A stretch of 64,000 nt of DNA from Winogradskyella eximia. GTDB taxonomy: Bacteria > Bacteroidota > Bacteroidia > Flavobacteriales > Flavobacteriaceae. How positions within the stretch are numbered: position 1 is the first letter of the stretch; each line of letters opens with the position of its first letter. The stretch spans positions 372,001 to 436,000 of the forward strand of contig NZ_QRDV01000002.1 in the NCBI RefSeq assembly GCF_003386165.1, read 5' to 3'. A program made the translations under genes and the position numbers. The notes under the pieces are model-generated. The model was not told the DNA's origin, searched no databases, and saw only the letters and a list, made by a program, of their open reading frames with translations. Below, in pieces: positions 45,554 to 56,100 of this stretch.

Positions 45554-46084
45554 CTATTGTCTTTCGTATGTTGTAATTGTATTCGCCACTATATCCGTTT
45601 CTATACCGTTTTGAATAATTGTATCCTCAACCAAAGCTGTTAGTTGAATCAATCCATTTGATAAAAATTCTATAGTGTATATAGCATCTTCACCTTCATC
45701 ATTTGTAATAGATAATTGATTACCAACTAAACTCCATTCACCATTTATCCCAAACTCATAATTTTCTACATTTTGCACTTGTGTTTGCCCAAATGAGGTT
45801 ACTGTTAATTCTGCACTATATGAACCTTCGCTTAAAAACGTTTGAGGGTTTTCATTAAATGTAATCGTGTAATCTACATCGTAACCTTCACCAACTGTAG
45901 TAGTAACAAAAGATTCGCCTCCTAAATTAATTGTTGAAGTACTTGTGTAGTTAACATCGACACCAATCCAAGTTCCTAATACTGCTTCTTCACTTATTTC
46001 TGGAGTTGAATCACTATCATCTGAAGAACAAGATAATACTGCAATTGAAATGCATAATAAAAATAATAAACTAAGTTTTTTCAT
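45554..46084 (-). CDS. Lipocalin-like lipoprotein
   Basis: 176 aa from ATG 46084; the longer in-frame start 14 codons upstream would put extra residues before the signal. Lipobox VLSC with Cys19, followed by SSDDSDS, a Ser/Asp-rich stretch typical of surface lipoproteins. The domain after it starts 'VLGTWIGVDVNY' and alternates beta strands ('NVENYEFGINGEWSLVGNQLSITND', 'YTIEFLSNGLIQL'), like Bacteroidetes lipocalin-like lipoproteins. The ligand is unknown. Alone on its strand. Confidence 0.78.
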   Translation of the reverse strand: MKKLSLLFLLCISIAVLSCSSDDSDSTPEISEEAVLGTWIGVDVNYTSTSTINLGGESFVTTTVGEGYDVDYTITFNENPQTFLSEGSYSAELTVTSFGQTQVQNVENYEFGINGEWSLVGNQLSITNDEGEDAIYTIEFLSNGLIQLTALVEDTIIQNGIETDIVANTITTYERQ

Positions 46085-46259
46085 GTTAAATTTTGTTAAA
46101 TTTAAATACGAATATAAATTTAACATTGAGAAACATTTTATGTCTAAGTCAATTTTCTTTCAATTGCATAAATAATCGTTGAATTACTAACAATGGGATT
46201 TAAATCTCGTAAATACTGAAATTCATAATGATACAAACTACAGTTTATGGTTGGTTTAC

Positions 46260-47489
46260 TTATTCCAAAAAACGATAATAACCACATTTTAAATAAGCAC
46301 CTTCAGCAAATGCAATAGGATGATCACTATCGTGTTTGGTTTTAAGCTCAGTTTCAAAAAGTCGAGATTGTGCGTTTAAAACACGTTCATTTAAATCAAA
46401 GAAATCTTCTGCTAATACTCTCGATGAGCAAGATGCTAAAACTAAAAGTCCATTTTTTGAAGTAAGCTGCTCACCTAGCTCAGCTAATTGTGCATATTTC
46501 TTTTTCGCTAGGTCAATTTCAGATTGTTGCTTAGCAAAACTTGGCGGATCAATAACCACAACATCGTAGGTTTTTCCTTTCTTTATGAGGCCTTTCATTT
46601 CTTCAAAAGCATCACCAGAGATGGTTTTGTGTTGACCAGAATACGCATTAAGTTTTCCGTTTTCGCGAGCCATATCTAAGGCTTGTTTACTAATATCCAA
46701 ACTCGTGACTTCGGTTGCACCATTAGCCAATGCGTGTACAGAAAATCCTCCAGCATAAGAAAACACATCTAATACAGATTTACCCTTACTTAAAATGCCC
46801 ACACGTCTTCTATTCGCTCTATGATCTAAAAAATAACCAGTTTTATGGCCTTTAATCACATTTGCCGAAAATTTCACATCATGCTCTACAAACTCAACAA
46901 CTTGATTTTCAAGAGTACCAAAGATAACTTCACCATCTTTAAAATTATGATTTTTACTGTTTTGTAAATTCCTGCTTAAACGCATTACAACCGTTTTAGC
47001 ATTCGAAATTTGCTGTAAACTCTCTAAAATAGGTTCTAAATATGGTAACCAAATTTCCGAATATAATTTTACAACTAATACGTTGTCATAAACATCTGCT
47101 ATAAACCCTGGGAAACCATCATTCTCGCCAAATAATAAACGGTAACTGTTGGTATTGGTTTGAAGTAATTCTGACCGCTTCTCTAAAGCGACTTCTATTT
47201 TATGATGAAAAAATGCTGAATTAATCTCAACTTTTGTTTCCGCATTATGAATGATCTTAATTCTAATTGGAGATTCCGCATCATAAAGTCCTAAGCCTAC
47301 AACTTTATTCTTATTCTTACTAAAAATAATAGCCAAATCACCAGTATTGGCATCGTCGTTTATTTTTACAATACTGTTAGAAAACACCCAAGGATGCCCT
47401 TTTACAACAAACTGCTCGCCTTTTGCATTAAGCTTTACGGCTAATCGTTTTGGCGTATATAAAGTGGGTTTAAGATATGAAAAAGACAT
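46260..47489 (-). CDS. rlmI: 23S rRNA (cytosine) methyltransferase, RlmI family
   Basis: 409 aa with the three-part RlmI layout: an N-terminal PUA domain (about 15-85, 'GHPWVFSNSIVKINDDANTGD'), a middle RNA-binding domain, and a C-terminal Rossmann methyltransferase. The SAM site is 'VLDVFSYAGGFSVHALANGA' and the catalytic loop 'VIDPPSFAKQQ', with DHRANRR before it. RlmI makes m5C in 23S rRNA; exact target and naming follow from similarity only. Minus-strand near-consensus -7 box TACTTTCG lies 25 bases upstream. Confidence 0.9.
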   Translation of the reverse strand: MSFSYLKPTLYTPKRLAVKLNAKGEQFVVKGHPWVFSNSIVKINDDANTGDLAIIFSKNKNKVVGLGLYDAESPIRIKIIHNAETKVEINSAFFHHKIEVALEKRSELLQTNTNSYRLLFGENDGFPGFIADVYDNVLVVKLYSEIWLPYLEPILESLQQISNAKTVVMRLSRNLQNSKNHNFKDGEVIFGTLENQVVEFVEHDVKFSANVIKGHKTGYFLDHRANRRRVGILSKGKSVLDVFSYAGGFSVHALANGATEVTSLDISKQALDMARENGKLNAYSGQHKTISGDAFEEMKGLIKKGKTYDVVVIDPPSFAKQQSEIDLAKKKYAQLAELGEQLTSKNGLLVLASCSSRVLAEDFFDLNERVLNAQSRLFETELKTKHDSDHPIAFAEGAYLKCGYYRFLE

Positions 47490-47644
47490 GCTTATATATT
47501 AGACTTCGAAAGTACGAAACTTCTATTAATAATATCCAAAATTGATGTTATCAGTTAAACACATTCCTCATTATAATTGTTATAAAAACCACAATAATAA
47601 AATTGAAATATTAACATAAAAACCGAACATCCATAATTCAATAA

Positions 47645-47684
47645 AAACGCAATCAACTTAAGCATTTCTCAAGTGATTGCGTTT
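47645..47684 (-). terminator. Terminator of the sigma/anti-sigma operon
   Basis: AAACGCAATCA (47645-47655) and TGATTGCGTTT (47674-47684). On the minus strand it ends in TTTTT, just after the 47716 gene. Confidence 0.85.
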
Positions 47685-47715
47685 ATTTTACAAACTTTAA
47701 TATTAGATTTATATT

Positions 47716-48774
47716 CTAATTAAGATCTAACCTTAAGCCAATTGAAAGTGTATTTATATCTTCTGGATTATTCTCAAATACTGGATTTACATCATATTTA
47801 GCATAAAGACTCACATCTCTATAACCTACATAAAAACTTGGTCCAAAATTAAAACGATTCATATTAAAATCATGTATTTCTGTTCGCTTTATATCTTTAC
47901 CGTCCGCTTTATATTTAATAAATTGAGATGTATGAGTTCTTACAGAGAAAAACCCACCAAGACCTAATCTAAAGCCACGCTGAGAACGCAAATAAGTTTG
48001 CTCTGTTTTCTTATGGTATTGCGGCTTTGAAAAGTCTAATTCTAAATGTACCGGAATTGCAAATGATAAATTATTAAGTCTCGATTTTTTTAAATCAAAA
48101 CCAATATCTTCAAGCGTCGTTTGGTCTCCATTAGTCACCAATATATCATTATCTTCCTTAGGTCTTATATCATCTGTCATCATTGATATTCCAAATTTTA
48201 AATTCCAAAGGTTGGTTTGTTCTTTAAGTCTATATTTAAAAGTAAAACCTAATTCACCATAACCTAAAGGATTCACTTTAAACCCTTTTCCATAATAATC
48301 ACCACCATTTAAAATGGTGTTCATCCCTAAAGCAAACACAAATTGGGTAGTGAACCGTTTTTCTACTTCTAAACCACTAATGGAATCCTTATAAAAATTT
48401 TCGTCTTCAAAAACGGTTATCAATGATCTATTACGTTCGTTTTCTTCGTCATTAATATCCAATTTACCACTAACTTTATTTTTAATTAACGCTTGTAGCT
48501 TTTGTTCTTCAATAAAAACAGCATCATTAATCCGCTTTGCATGGTAACTTGCTAGTTTCCTTTTTTCTATTTCAGCTGCTTCTGAAGTCATCTCATTTTT
48601 TTCAACCTTCTTATCAATCTTCTTCAGCTCTTTTTTTAAGGTACTTTTTTCTGAAGTTGTAATAGAATCAATTCTTGAAGCTATAATTGCTGCTTTTTCT
48701 TCAAAAGTATTGGTCTGTGCCATTAAATATGGCGCACAACATAACATGGCAAATATTAAAATTGTCTGCTTCAT
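47716..48774 (-). CDS. Outer-membrane beta-barrel protein with coiled-coil N terminus
   Basis: 352 aa. Signal peptide ends at LMAQ (about 20). Residues 22-110 are Lys/Glu-rich and helical ('STLKKELKKIDKKVEKNEMTSEAAEIEKRKLA'), likely a coiled coil. From about 140 alternating beta strands form a barrel ('FVFALGMNTILNGGDYYG', 'YGELGFTFKYRLKEQ', 'FNFGPSFYVGYRDVSLYAKYDV') ending in 'LSIGLRLDLN'. It is 20 bases downstream of the anti-sigma gene, so belongs to the same operon and may be a target of, or sensor for, the pair. Function unknown. Confidence 0.78.
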   Translation of the reverse strand: MKQTILIFAMLCCAPYLMAQTNTFEEKAAIIASRIDSITTSEKSTLKKELKKIDKKVEKNEMTSEAAEIEKRKLASYHAKRINDAVFIEEQKLQALIKNKVSGKLDINDEENERNRSLITVFEDENFYKDSISGLEVEKRFTTQFVFALGMNTILNGGDYYGKGFKVNPLGYGELGFTFKYRLKEQTNLWNLKFGISMMTDDIRPKEDNDILVTNGDQTTLEDIGFDLKKSRLNNLSFAIPVHLELDFSKPQYHKKTEQTYLRSQRGFRLGLGGFFSVRTHTSQFIKYKADGKDIKRTEIHDFNMNRFNFGPSFYVGYRDVSLYAKYDVNPVFENNPEDINTLSIGLRLDLN

Positions 48775-48794
48775 AATAAAATAGTTTTAAGTGA

Positions 48795-49562
48795 TTAATT
48801 ATTGTGTTCGTAATTTCTGTTGGCAACAGCTTCGTTTAGTTGCTTAAGCTGCTTACCTGCTTTCTTAAAAATGCTTTTGTTTTTTTCGTCGAATAATTCC
48901 TTTTCCATTTCAAGTAAAAGTTGATCAGAATCCAAATAAGAATCTGATAACTGTTTTTTATTCTGAATTAAATTCAAACTACTATCCTTCCTTGCTGACT
49001 CTAAAAGTTGCTCTGCTGTTATGTATTGAAATTGATTAGACGACTTTACTTCTGCAATACCTTCAGTTTCTTTTACTTTTACAAGATTTTTTTCAATAAT
49101 AACGGTAGGATTTTCTATCTGCAATTCATCTTCCTTATTAATTTTAAGCTCTTGTTTTACAATTTCATTTTTAGAGACTTTTTCTTTAGAATTTGAAACG
49201 ACTTTAGACTGTTTTATAGTTTGAGTTTCTTGTTTAAAATCCTGCTGCTCTTCTACTCCTATAACATTATTTTGATTTACTAGATCTGTTGTTTTCTCTT
49301 GCTGAATTTTAGGTAATTCCTTCTCAAAACTGATTTCAATAGGTTGTTCTACAACTCCGCCATTAAATAATATTTTTCCACCAACAAATAATAATCCTAA
49401 AATCAAAGACGCAGCTACAGCGTAATTTATCCAAAGTTTTTTCTTCTTTTTTGGTTTAGTGTTTAAAGCCACAATTAAGCGTTCTCTAGCTTGCGCAGAT
49501 GGCTCTATACTTCTGTCTTTAAAATTATCCTGAATTAACTTTTCTATATTATTGGGTTCCAT
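48795..49562 (-). CDS. Membrane-anchored anti-sigma factor candidate
   Basis: 255 aa. A cytosolic N-terminal part (1-42, with a Lys-rich KPKKKKK stop-transfer) precedes one transmembrane helix at about 44-62 ('YAVAASLILGLLFVGGKIL'), and the rest is a long charged, low-complexity periplasmic tail. The start overlaps the sigma gene end by 14 bases, the usual sign of translational coupling of sigma and anti-sigma. No zinc-binding motif of ZAS type was seen, so its inhibition mechanism is unclear. Confidence 0.8.
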   Translation of the reverse strand: MEPNNIEKLIQDNFKDRSIEPSAQARERLIVALNTKPKKKKKLWINYAVAASLILGLLFVGGKILFNGGVVEQPIEISFEKELPKIQQEKTTDLVNQNNVIGVEEQQDFKQETQTIKQSKVVSNSKEKVSKNEIVKQELKINKEDELQIENPTVIIEKNLVKVKETEGIAEVKSSNQFQYITAEQLLESARKDSSLNLIQNKKQLSDSYLDSDQLLLEMEKELFDEKNKSIFKKAGKQLKQLNEAVANRNYEHNN

Positions 49563-50115
49563 TCTCTGTATTATTTAAATTAGCAAGACTACTTTTTAAA
49601 AGCTTTTTAGCATGTGCTAACTGCGATTTTGAAGTACCTATACTTACATTTAATAGTTCTGAAATTTCGCGATGCTTATAGCCTTCAATTACATAAAGGT
49701 TAAAGATGGTTTTACAACCAATAGGAAGTTGGTCTACTGCATTTTGTATGATTTCGGAAGTTGAATTATCCGTTGTTGAAACTGGCTGTGTAAAATAGTA
49801 ATCTCCAATCTCTACCACATTAAATTTATTCTTCTGAATCCTTAAATACGAAATACATTCGCGTACCATAATCCGTCTTAGCCAACCTTCAAAACTACCA
49901 TAAGGTTCATATTTATTAATATTTTGAAATGCTTTATGAAATGATGTAATCATAACATCTTCTGCAAATTGCAAATCTTTAATGTATTGCCTACAAACAC
50001 CAAGCATCTTTCCCGAAAAAGTATCATAAAGTGCTAGTTGAGCTTTTTGATTGGATTTTTGTGCTAATCCAACCAGCTCACTAACGTTTTGATTTATAGA
50101 TACTAGTTTTGACAT
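49549..50115 (-). CDS. ECF-type RNA polymerase sigma factor
   Basis: 188 aa, a compact ECF factor. Region 2: 'DLQFAEDVMITSFHKAFQNINKYEPYGSFEGWLRRIMVRECISYLR'. Region 4: 'LPIGCKTIFNLYVIEGYKHREISELLNVSIGTSKSQLAHAKKLLK'. It directs RNA polymerase to a set of envelope-related genes, most likely including its own operon with the following anti-sigma and outer-membrane genes. Sigma, anti-sigma and outer-membrane barrel run in order on the minus strand. Confidence 0.92.
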   Translation of the reverse strand: MSKLVSINQNVSELVGLAQKSNQKAQLALYDTFSGKMLGVCRQYIKDLQFAEDVMITSFHKAFQNINKYEPYGSFEGWLRRIMVRECISYLRIQKNKFNVVEIGDYYFTQPVSTTDNSTSEIIQNAVDQLPIGCKTIFNLYVIEGYKHREISELLNVSIGTSKSQLAHAKKLLKSSLANLNNTENGTQ

Positions 50116-50172
50116 TGTTTAATGCTCGTTATTTATATTTTTTTCTCGTCTAATTATTATTTAAAGGCGGAT

Positions 50173-50186
50173 TTGCCCATAGGCAA
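50173..50186. promoter_or_regulatory. Short GC-rich hairpin in the 85-base spacer
   Basis: TTGCC, loop CATA, GGCAA lies between the 50200 gene and the sigma gene. It stands out by GC content from its surroundings. It may help end the upstream transcript, though no T run follows. Confidence 0.35.
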
Positions 50187-50199
50187 CACCTTAATCATA

Positions 50200-50715
50200 T
50201 TAAATTCTATATCTAAATATTATACCTGCATTCAATATACCACCTGGCGAAAAACTACTAAATGTAGACACAATTCTTAAACCATAATTAAATCTACTTT
50301 TTAAGTTAAAAGTGGTTTGAATACCTAAATCTATACCTAGTCCATTGTTATCGTCTTCAAGAATTTTTTTATCAAAATTAATATATGAAAATCCAAATAT
50401 GGATTCGAGTTTGGTGCTTTCTGATTTAGCAAAATCATAAGTGACCTGAATGGCATATTTATCTAATTTATAGTTTTTATCCAATGCTTTACTTCTCATA
50501 GTTGCATTTGCAGCTGACAAATATATGCTCATATCATTACTGATAGCATAACCCAAAGACACTTCAAAGTTTTCTCCAGAATCTTTAGCAACCAATTGTT
50601 CACTTAATGAAAATCCGAAAGTAAATTTTGAGGTTTCCACATTCTCCTCCTGAGCAATAATTAAATTGCTACTTAAAATTAAGACTAAAATAATAATGTA
50701 GTTTACTTTTTTCAT
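50200..50715 (-). CDS. Small outer-membrane beta-barrel protein
   Basis: 171 aa with signal peptide (to about 21, 'SSNLIIAQ'). Beta-strand pattern throughout ('FTFGFSLSEQLVAKDSGENFEVSLGYAIS', 'YAIQVTYDFAK', 'SIFGFSYINFDKK', 'GLRIVSTFSSFSPGGILNAGIIFRYRI') ends in an aromatic-hydrophobic 'FRYRI' close to an outer-membrane signature. No family recognised beyond a generic porin-like barrel. It lies 84 bases upstream of the sigma gene on the same strand. Confidence 0.75.
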   Translation of the reverse strand: MKKVNYIIILVLILSSNLIIAQEENVETSKFTFGFSLSEQLVAKDSGENFEVSLGYAISNDMSIYLSAANATMRSKALDKNYKLDKYAIQVTYDFAKSESTKLESIFGFSYINFDKKILEDDNNGLGIDLGIQTTFNLKSRFNYGLRIVSTFSSFSPGGILNAGIIFRYRI

Positions 50716-50844
50716 AATCCATGTTTTTTAAATAATTATTAATAGTGTTTAAAGCTCAATTAAGTTTTCGCTTCTATTAATAAAAACGCTTTTAAAACTA
50801 AAAGGGTTGGATGAGAATTAAAAAAAGTTTGAAAAAAATGCAAA

Positions 50845-50881
50845 TAAAAAAACGCAACCAAATTAATGATTGCGTTTTTTA
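50845..50881. terminator. Bidirectional terminator
   Basis: AAAAAACGCAA with TTGCGTTTTTT. Its arms resemble those of the terminator at 47645 (AAACGCAATCA/TGATTGCGTTT). On the minus strand it lies downstream of dnaK. Confidence 0.85.
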
Positions 50882-50942
50882 CATATTATTTAGTCTTCAG
50901 TTTCTTCAAACTTCCAACTACAAGCTTTGTACTCAATGAGAG

Positions 50943-50963
50943 ATTCCGAAACAATTTCGGAAT
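50943..50963. repeat. Hairpin downstream of dnaK
   Basis: ATTCCGAAA (50943-50951), CAA, TTTCGGAAT (50955-50963): a perfect 9-bp inverted repeat between dnaK and its terminator. Confidence 0.7.
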
Positions 50964-50975
50964 AAGCGATTCACA

Positions 50976-51002
50976 CAATCTCAATAGAAACTATCGAGAT
51001 TG
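50976..51002. repeat. Second hairpin downstream of dnaK
   Basis: CAATCTCAATAG, AAA, CTATCGAGATTG: 12-bp arms with one mismatch, directly next to the dnaK stop at 51012. The two hairpins and the terminator form a structured 3' region. Confidence 0.7.
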
Positions 51003-51011
51003 GTTCTCTGC

Positions 51012-52907
51012 TTACTTCACTTCTTCGAAGTCAACATCTTCTACATCGCTAGACTCGTCAGCTGGTTGCTCTGCTCCTGCTTCAGGACCAGCAGCACCAC
51101 CTTCTGCTTGTGCTTTGTACATTTCTTCGCTTGCTACTTTCCAAGCTTCATTAATTTTCTCTAAAGCTGGAGTAATAGTTGCGATATCTTTTGATTCGTA
51201 TGCTTTTTTCAATTCTTCAAGTGCTGCTTCAATTGGCGCTTTCTTATCATCAGATAATTTTTCACCAAATTCTTTCAGTTGACTTTCAGTTTGGAAAATC
51301 ATAGCATCTGCCTCATTCAATTTATCAGCCGTTTCTTTTGCTTTAGCATCTGCTTCTGCATTAGCTTCAGCTTCAGCTTTCATCTTTTTGATTTCCTCTT
51401 CAGTTAATCCAGATGATGCTTCAATTCTGATATCTTGAGTTTTGTTTGTTGCTTTATCCGTTGCAGATACTTTAATGATACCATTAGCATCAATATCAAA
51501 CGTTACTTCAATCTGAGGTGTTCCTCGTCTTGCTGGTGGAATTCCGTCTAAGTGGAAACGACCTATTGTTTTGTTATCTGGTGCCATTGGACGCTCACCT
51601 TGTAATACGTGAATCTCTACTGATGGCTGATTGTCTGCTGCTGTTGAGAATACTTGCGATTTCTTAGTAGGAATCGTTGTATTTGCTTCAATCAACTTTG
51701 TCATTACATTACCCATAGTTTCAATACCAAGAGATAATGGAGTAACATCTAATAAAAGAACGTCTTTTACATCACCGGTTAATACACCACCTTGAATACC
51801 TGCTCCTAAAGAAACAACTTCATCAGGATTTACTCCTTTACTTGGTGCTTTTCCGAAGAAAGACTCAACAGCTGCTTGTACTGCAGGAATACGTGTAGAA
51901 CCACCTACTAAAATTACTTCGTCAATATCGCTCTTAGATAAACCTGCTGCTTTTAATGCAGAAGCACAAGGCTCTATTGTACGCTTAATTAAATCGTCAA
52001 TTAACTGCTCAAATTTAGAACGTGTTAATGTACGTACCAAGTGTTTTGGTCCACTAGCTGTAGCCGTAACGTATGGTAAGTTGATTTCTGTTTGTGCAGA
52101 AGATGATAATTCAATCTTCGCTTTTTCAGCAGCTTCCTTTAAACGTTGTAAAGCCATTGGGTCTTTACGCAAATCCATGTTTTCGTCAGCGATAAACTCT
52201 TCAGCTAACCAATCGATAATACGTTGATCAACATCATCACCACCTAAATGTGTATCACCATCTGTAGATAATACTTCAAAAACACCATCTCCTAATTCAA
52301 GGATAGATACATCATGTGTACCTCCACCAAAATCAAATACTACGATTTTTTGGTCTGTACCTTTTTTATCCATTCCATAAGCTAATGCTGCAGCTGTTGG
52401 TTCGTTGATAATTCTTCGAACTTTTAAACCTGCAATCTCACCTGCTTCTTTTGTAGCCTGACGTTGTGCATCATTAAAATATGCTGGTACTGTAATTACA
52501 GCTTCAGACACATCTTGTCCTAAATAATCTTCAGCCGTTTTCTTCATTTTTTGAAGAATCATTGCTGATAATTCTTGAGGCGTATATAAACGACCATCGA
52601 TATCTACTCTTGGAGTATCGTTGTCACCTTTTACCACTTTATACGGTACACGCTCTGCTTCTTTCTTAGACTCAGAATACTTATTACCCATAAAACGTTT
52701 AATAGAATAAACTGTTTTTGTTGGGTTAGTCACTGCTTGTCTTTTTGCTGGATCTCCAACTTTAATTTCACCACCTTCTACGAAAGCGATAACTGAAGGT
52801 GTTGTTCTCTTACCTTCAGCGTTTGGGATTACAACTGGCTCATTACCTTCCATTACAGAAACGCAAGAGTTTGTTGTTCCTAAATCAATTCCAATAATCT
52901 TACTCAT
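51012..52907 (-). CDS. dnaK: Chaperone DnaK (Hsp70)
   Basis: 631 aa. The actin-like ATPase domain starts with '[17 protein letters not shown]'; further motifs '[17 protein letters not shown]' and '[12 protein letters not shown]' bind ATP. The substrate domain has '[16 protein letters not shown]' and a helical lid, and the C terminus ends '[10 protein letters not shown]', typical of bacterial DnaK. It folds proteins with DnaJ and GrpE (neither gene is here) and works with ClpB. A hairpin in the leader and two hairpins plus terminator in the 3' region bracket the gene. Confidence 0.98.
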   Translation of the reverse strand: MSKIIGIDLGTTNSCVSVMEGNEPVVIPNAEGKRTTPSVIAFVEGGEIKVGDPAKRQAVTNPTKTVYSIKRFMGNKYSESKKEAERVPYKVVKGDNDTPRVDIDGRLYTPQELSAMILQKMKKTAEDYLGQDVSEAVITVPAYFNDAQRQATKEAGEIAGLKVRRIINEPTAAALAYGMDKKGTDQKIVVFDFGGGTHDVSILELGDGVFEVLSTDGDTHLGGDDVDQRIIDWLAEEFIADENMDLRKDPMALQRLKEAAEKAKIELSSSAQTEINLPYVTATASGPKHLVRTLTRSKFEQLIDDLIKRTIEPCASALKAAGLSKSDIDEVILVGGSTRIPAVQAAVESFFGKAPSKGVNPDEVVSLGAGIQGGVLTGDVKDVLLLDVTPLSLGIETMGNVMTKLIEANTTIPTKKSQVFSTAADNQPSVEIHVLQGERPMAPDNKTIGRFHLDGIPPARRGTPQIEVTFDIDANGIIKVSATDKATNKTQDIRIEASSGLTEEEIKKMKAEAEANAEADAKAKETADKLNEADAMIFQTESQLKEFGEKLSDDKKAPIEAALEELKKAYESKDIATITPALEKINEAWKVASEEMYKAQAEGGAAGPEAGAEQPADESSDVEDVDFEEVK

Positions 52908-52926
52908 AATTATATTTGTTATTTGT

Positions 52927-52944
52927 TTTCCGCTTTCACGGAAA
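52927..52944 (-). promoter_or_regulatory. Hairpin in the dnaK leader
   Basis: TTTCCG, CTTTCA, CGGAAA (plus strand) is an inverted repeat about 20 bases before the dnaK ATG. Alternative CTTTC-ACG-GAAAG pairing is also possible. It could affect translation. Confidence 0.4.
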
Positions 52945-53181
52945 GTATCGTGTTATTATTTATTTTTTAAACTCGATTAGTAATAGTCAATGATTATGCC
53001 ATGACAAAAAATATGACATGATGTCACTTTAATAAATTGTTATGAGATTTGTTCCATCCACAACATTAGCTAAACCCACACTTAACATTCTTAAAAATTT
53101 CTTCACCCTTTTATAATATTGAGTACATCATTAAGAAACTTTTGGTTGATAATTTCACAGGAACTAAAACAACCAAAAATT

Positions 53182-56100
53182 ATGAAACATTTTTTACAAT
53201 TATTCTTTATGCTTTTTACGTGTATTTGCAGTGCTCAGCTAAATACTGGAGATATGGCCTTCATTGCTTTTAATGCAGATGGAGATGATGACTTTGCCAT
53301 GGTAACTTTTGTAGACATTCCTGCAAACACAACTATTTATTTTTCTGACAAGGAATGGACAGGAACTGAATTTAATTCTGGGGAAGCTAATTACCAATGG
53401 CAGTCTGGAGCATCCGTAATTTCAGCTGGAAGCATTATTACATTCTATGCCATTAGTGCAACTCCAAGTATCTCTCATGGTACTATTGTTGGTTCTCCTG
53501 GTGGACTTTCTGCTTCAGCAGAAGCTATATTCGCTTATCATGGAACTGATATTGATACACCAACTACATTTATTGCGGCTGTGGCAAATGCATCTTCTGC
53601 TTATGATGATGGAGCTGGAACTGGATTAACTGGCACAGGTCTTACTGAAGGTACTACTGCTATAACTTATCCTAGCGGAACTGATATTGCTGCTTATAAA
53701 GGAATAAGAACTGGTTTTACTCCTAATGGCTATTTAGTCGCTTTAAATGACATGACTAATTATGACATCCAAGATGAAAGTGGAGATCAAAGTATTGATA
53801 CTATAGCGCCTGATGTTCCATTTGACACAACAGCTTTTTCTATTTCTACAACAGATACAAATCCACCAAGTGTTGCTAATACAATTGCAATAGGACAAAA
53901 CTCAGTAGAAGTTACTTTTACTGAAACCATAACTCAAGCAAGTGCAGAAACTTTAAACAATTATGTTTTTAGTCCGGCTTTAACAGTGAATTCTGTTATT
54001 TATGATAATAACACTTTAACAGCTACCATTACACATTCAGGTTTTACAGAAGGAACAGCTTATACACTTTCTGTTAATAATCTAGAAGATTCTTCTAACA
54101 ACATCCAAATTGTTGCTTACGTGAGTGACAATCTATTTTATAATGACTTAACAACAGGATTAATCATTACTGAAATAATGTATAATGCACCTTCAGATGA
54201 TTCTGATGCTTTAGAGTTTCTAGAAATCTATAATAACAGTGCTAATTCAATTAATTTAGGAGGCATAACCGTTAATGATGAAGGAAATTTTAGTTTCATA
54301 TTTCCTGAAATGACATTAGCTTCAGAAAGTATTGTTTTAATAGCTACTGACAAAGCTTCTGCCGATGCATTTTACGGAGTGTCATTTTTAGATATGCCAC
54401 AGGCTATTTCTAACGCTTTAGGTAATGGTGGTGAATTATTAGAAATTAAAAATTCTGAAGGTATTGTTATATCGCAAGTAGAATATAGTGATGATGCACC
54501 TTGGCCAACGTCTGCTGATGGTGATGGTCCTTCTTTAGAATTATTAAATCCTGAAGGAGATTTTAACGAAGGAACTAATTGGACACCTGCGACTAACCTA
54601 GCAGGTCAATCCATTGGTGAAAATGTTTTTGCTTCACCAGGAAGTTATTCACCTATAACTAACATTACACCACAAATTAGTTTTTCTGAAAGTAATTTTG
54701 TGATAAACGAAGACGGAACAAGCCTTGAGCTTTCAATAGAATTATCTGCAGCAACAACTAACATCGTTTCAGTTGATGTAAATTTAGTTACAGAATTATT
54801 AACAGCTACAGAAACTGATGATTTCACTTTTACAAACCAAACCATAGACTTTCCTGCCAATTCTACAGAGGCTATTACAATTACGATTCCTATTGTAGAT
54901 GATGCTGTTATAGAAATGGATGAGCTTTTCATATTAAGTCTTTCAAATCCTGTCAACGGAACTTTAGGTACTTATGAAACTACAGGCATTTATATTATTG
55001 ATAATGATACAGCAACACCTTCGGCAACTGATGTTTTAGACATAACATATCTTTCTAGTTATTTAGTTGATGGAGCTGGTTCTGCAGAAATTGTAGCTCA
55101 TGATCCAGTTTCTGAACGTTTATTTGTTTTAAATTCAACTGGTCAAAAATTAGAAATAATAGATTTTTCTGATATCAATGCCATTTCTACAATCAGTGCT
55201 ATCGATTTATCTACTTATGGTGATCCAACGAGTGTGGCTTATATGAATAATATGGTTGCTCTAGGCATTTCAAAAGGACCTTTAGAAGATGGCGTTGTTG
55301 TATTTTGCGATATTGATGGGACTATTTTATCAACAGTAACTGCTGGAAATCTTCCTGATATGGTTGGATTCACTCCTGATGGCACAAAACTTTTAGTCGC
55401 TAACGAAGGACAACCAAATGATGATTACTCTGAAGATCCTGAGGGCAGTATTTCTGTTATAGATGTTACAGCTGGCTTAGGAAACATTTCTCAAACAGAT
55501 GTTACAAGTATCAACTTTAATAGTTTTGATAGTCAATTAGCTTCATTACAAGCTGCAGGTGTTAGAGTTTTTGGCCCAAATGCTTCCGTGTCTCAAGACT
55601 TAGAACCAGAATACATTTCATTCTCAAGTGATTCACAAACAGCTTATGTAACGCTTCAAGAAAACAATGCTATTGGAGTTATAGATTTAATAACAAATAC
55701 AATTACATCTATTTTACCTTTAGGTTTAAAAGATCATGCTTTAGCAGGCAATACATTGGATGCTTCAGATGATACAGACTTTATTTTCTTAGCGAATTGG
55801 CCAGTAAAAGGAATGTATATGCCAGATGCTATGGCGTCTTACGAAGTTGGCGGAATAACGTATTTAGTAACTGCCAATGAAGGTGATGCTAGAGAATATG
55901 ATACATTTGAGGAAGAAGAACGTGTAAGCGATTTAAACCTAGATCCGACGGTTTTTCCTAACGCAGAATTTTTAAAACTAGATAGTAACTTAGGTCGCTT
56001 AACAGTGACTAATGCAACAGGAGATACTGACAATGATGGTGATTTTGATGAGATACACGTTTTAGGATCGCGTTCTTTTAGTATTTGGAATGCCACAACA

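Noticed and set aside
50866..51282. Open frame of 138 codons on the plus strand
   Set aside because: It is antisense to the C-terminal part of dnaK, Ser/Ala-rich by frame shadow, with no start signal or homology.
54645..54956. Minus-strand open frame of 103 codons in the choice-of-anchor gene
   Set aside because: Shadow of a repetitive coding sequence.
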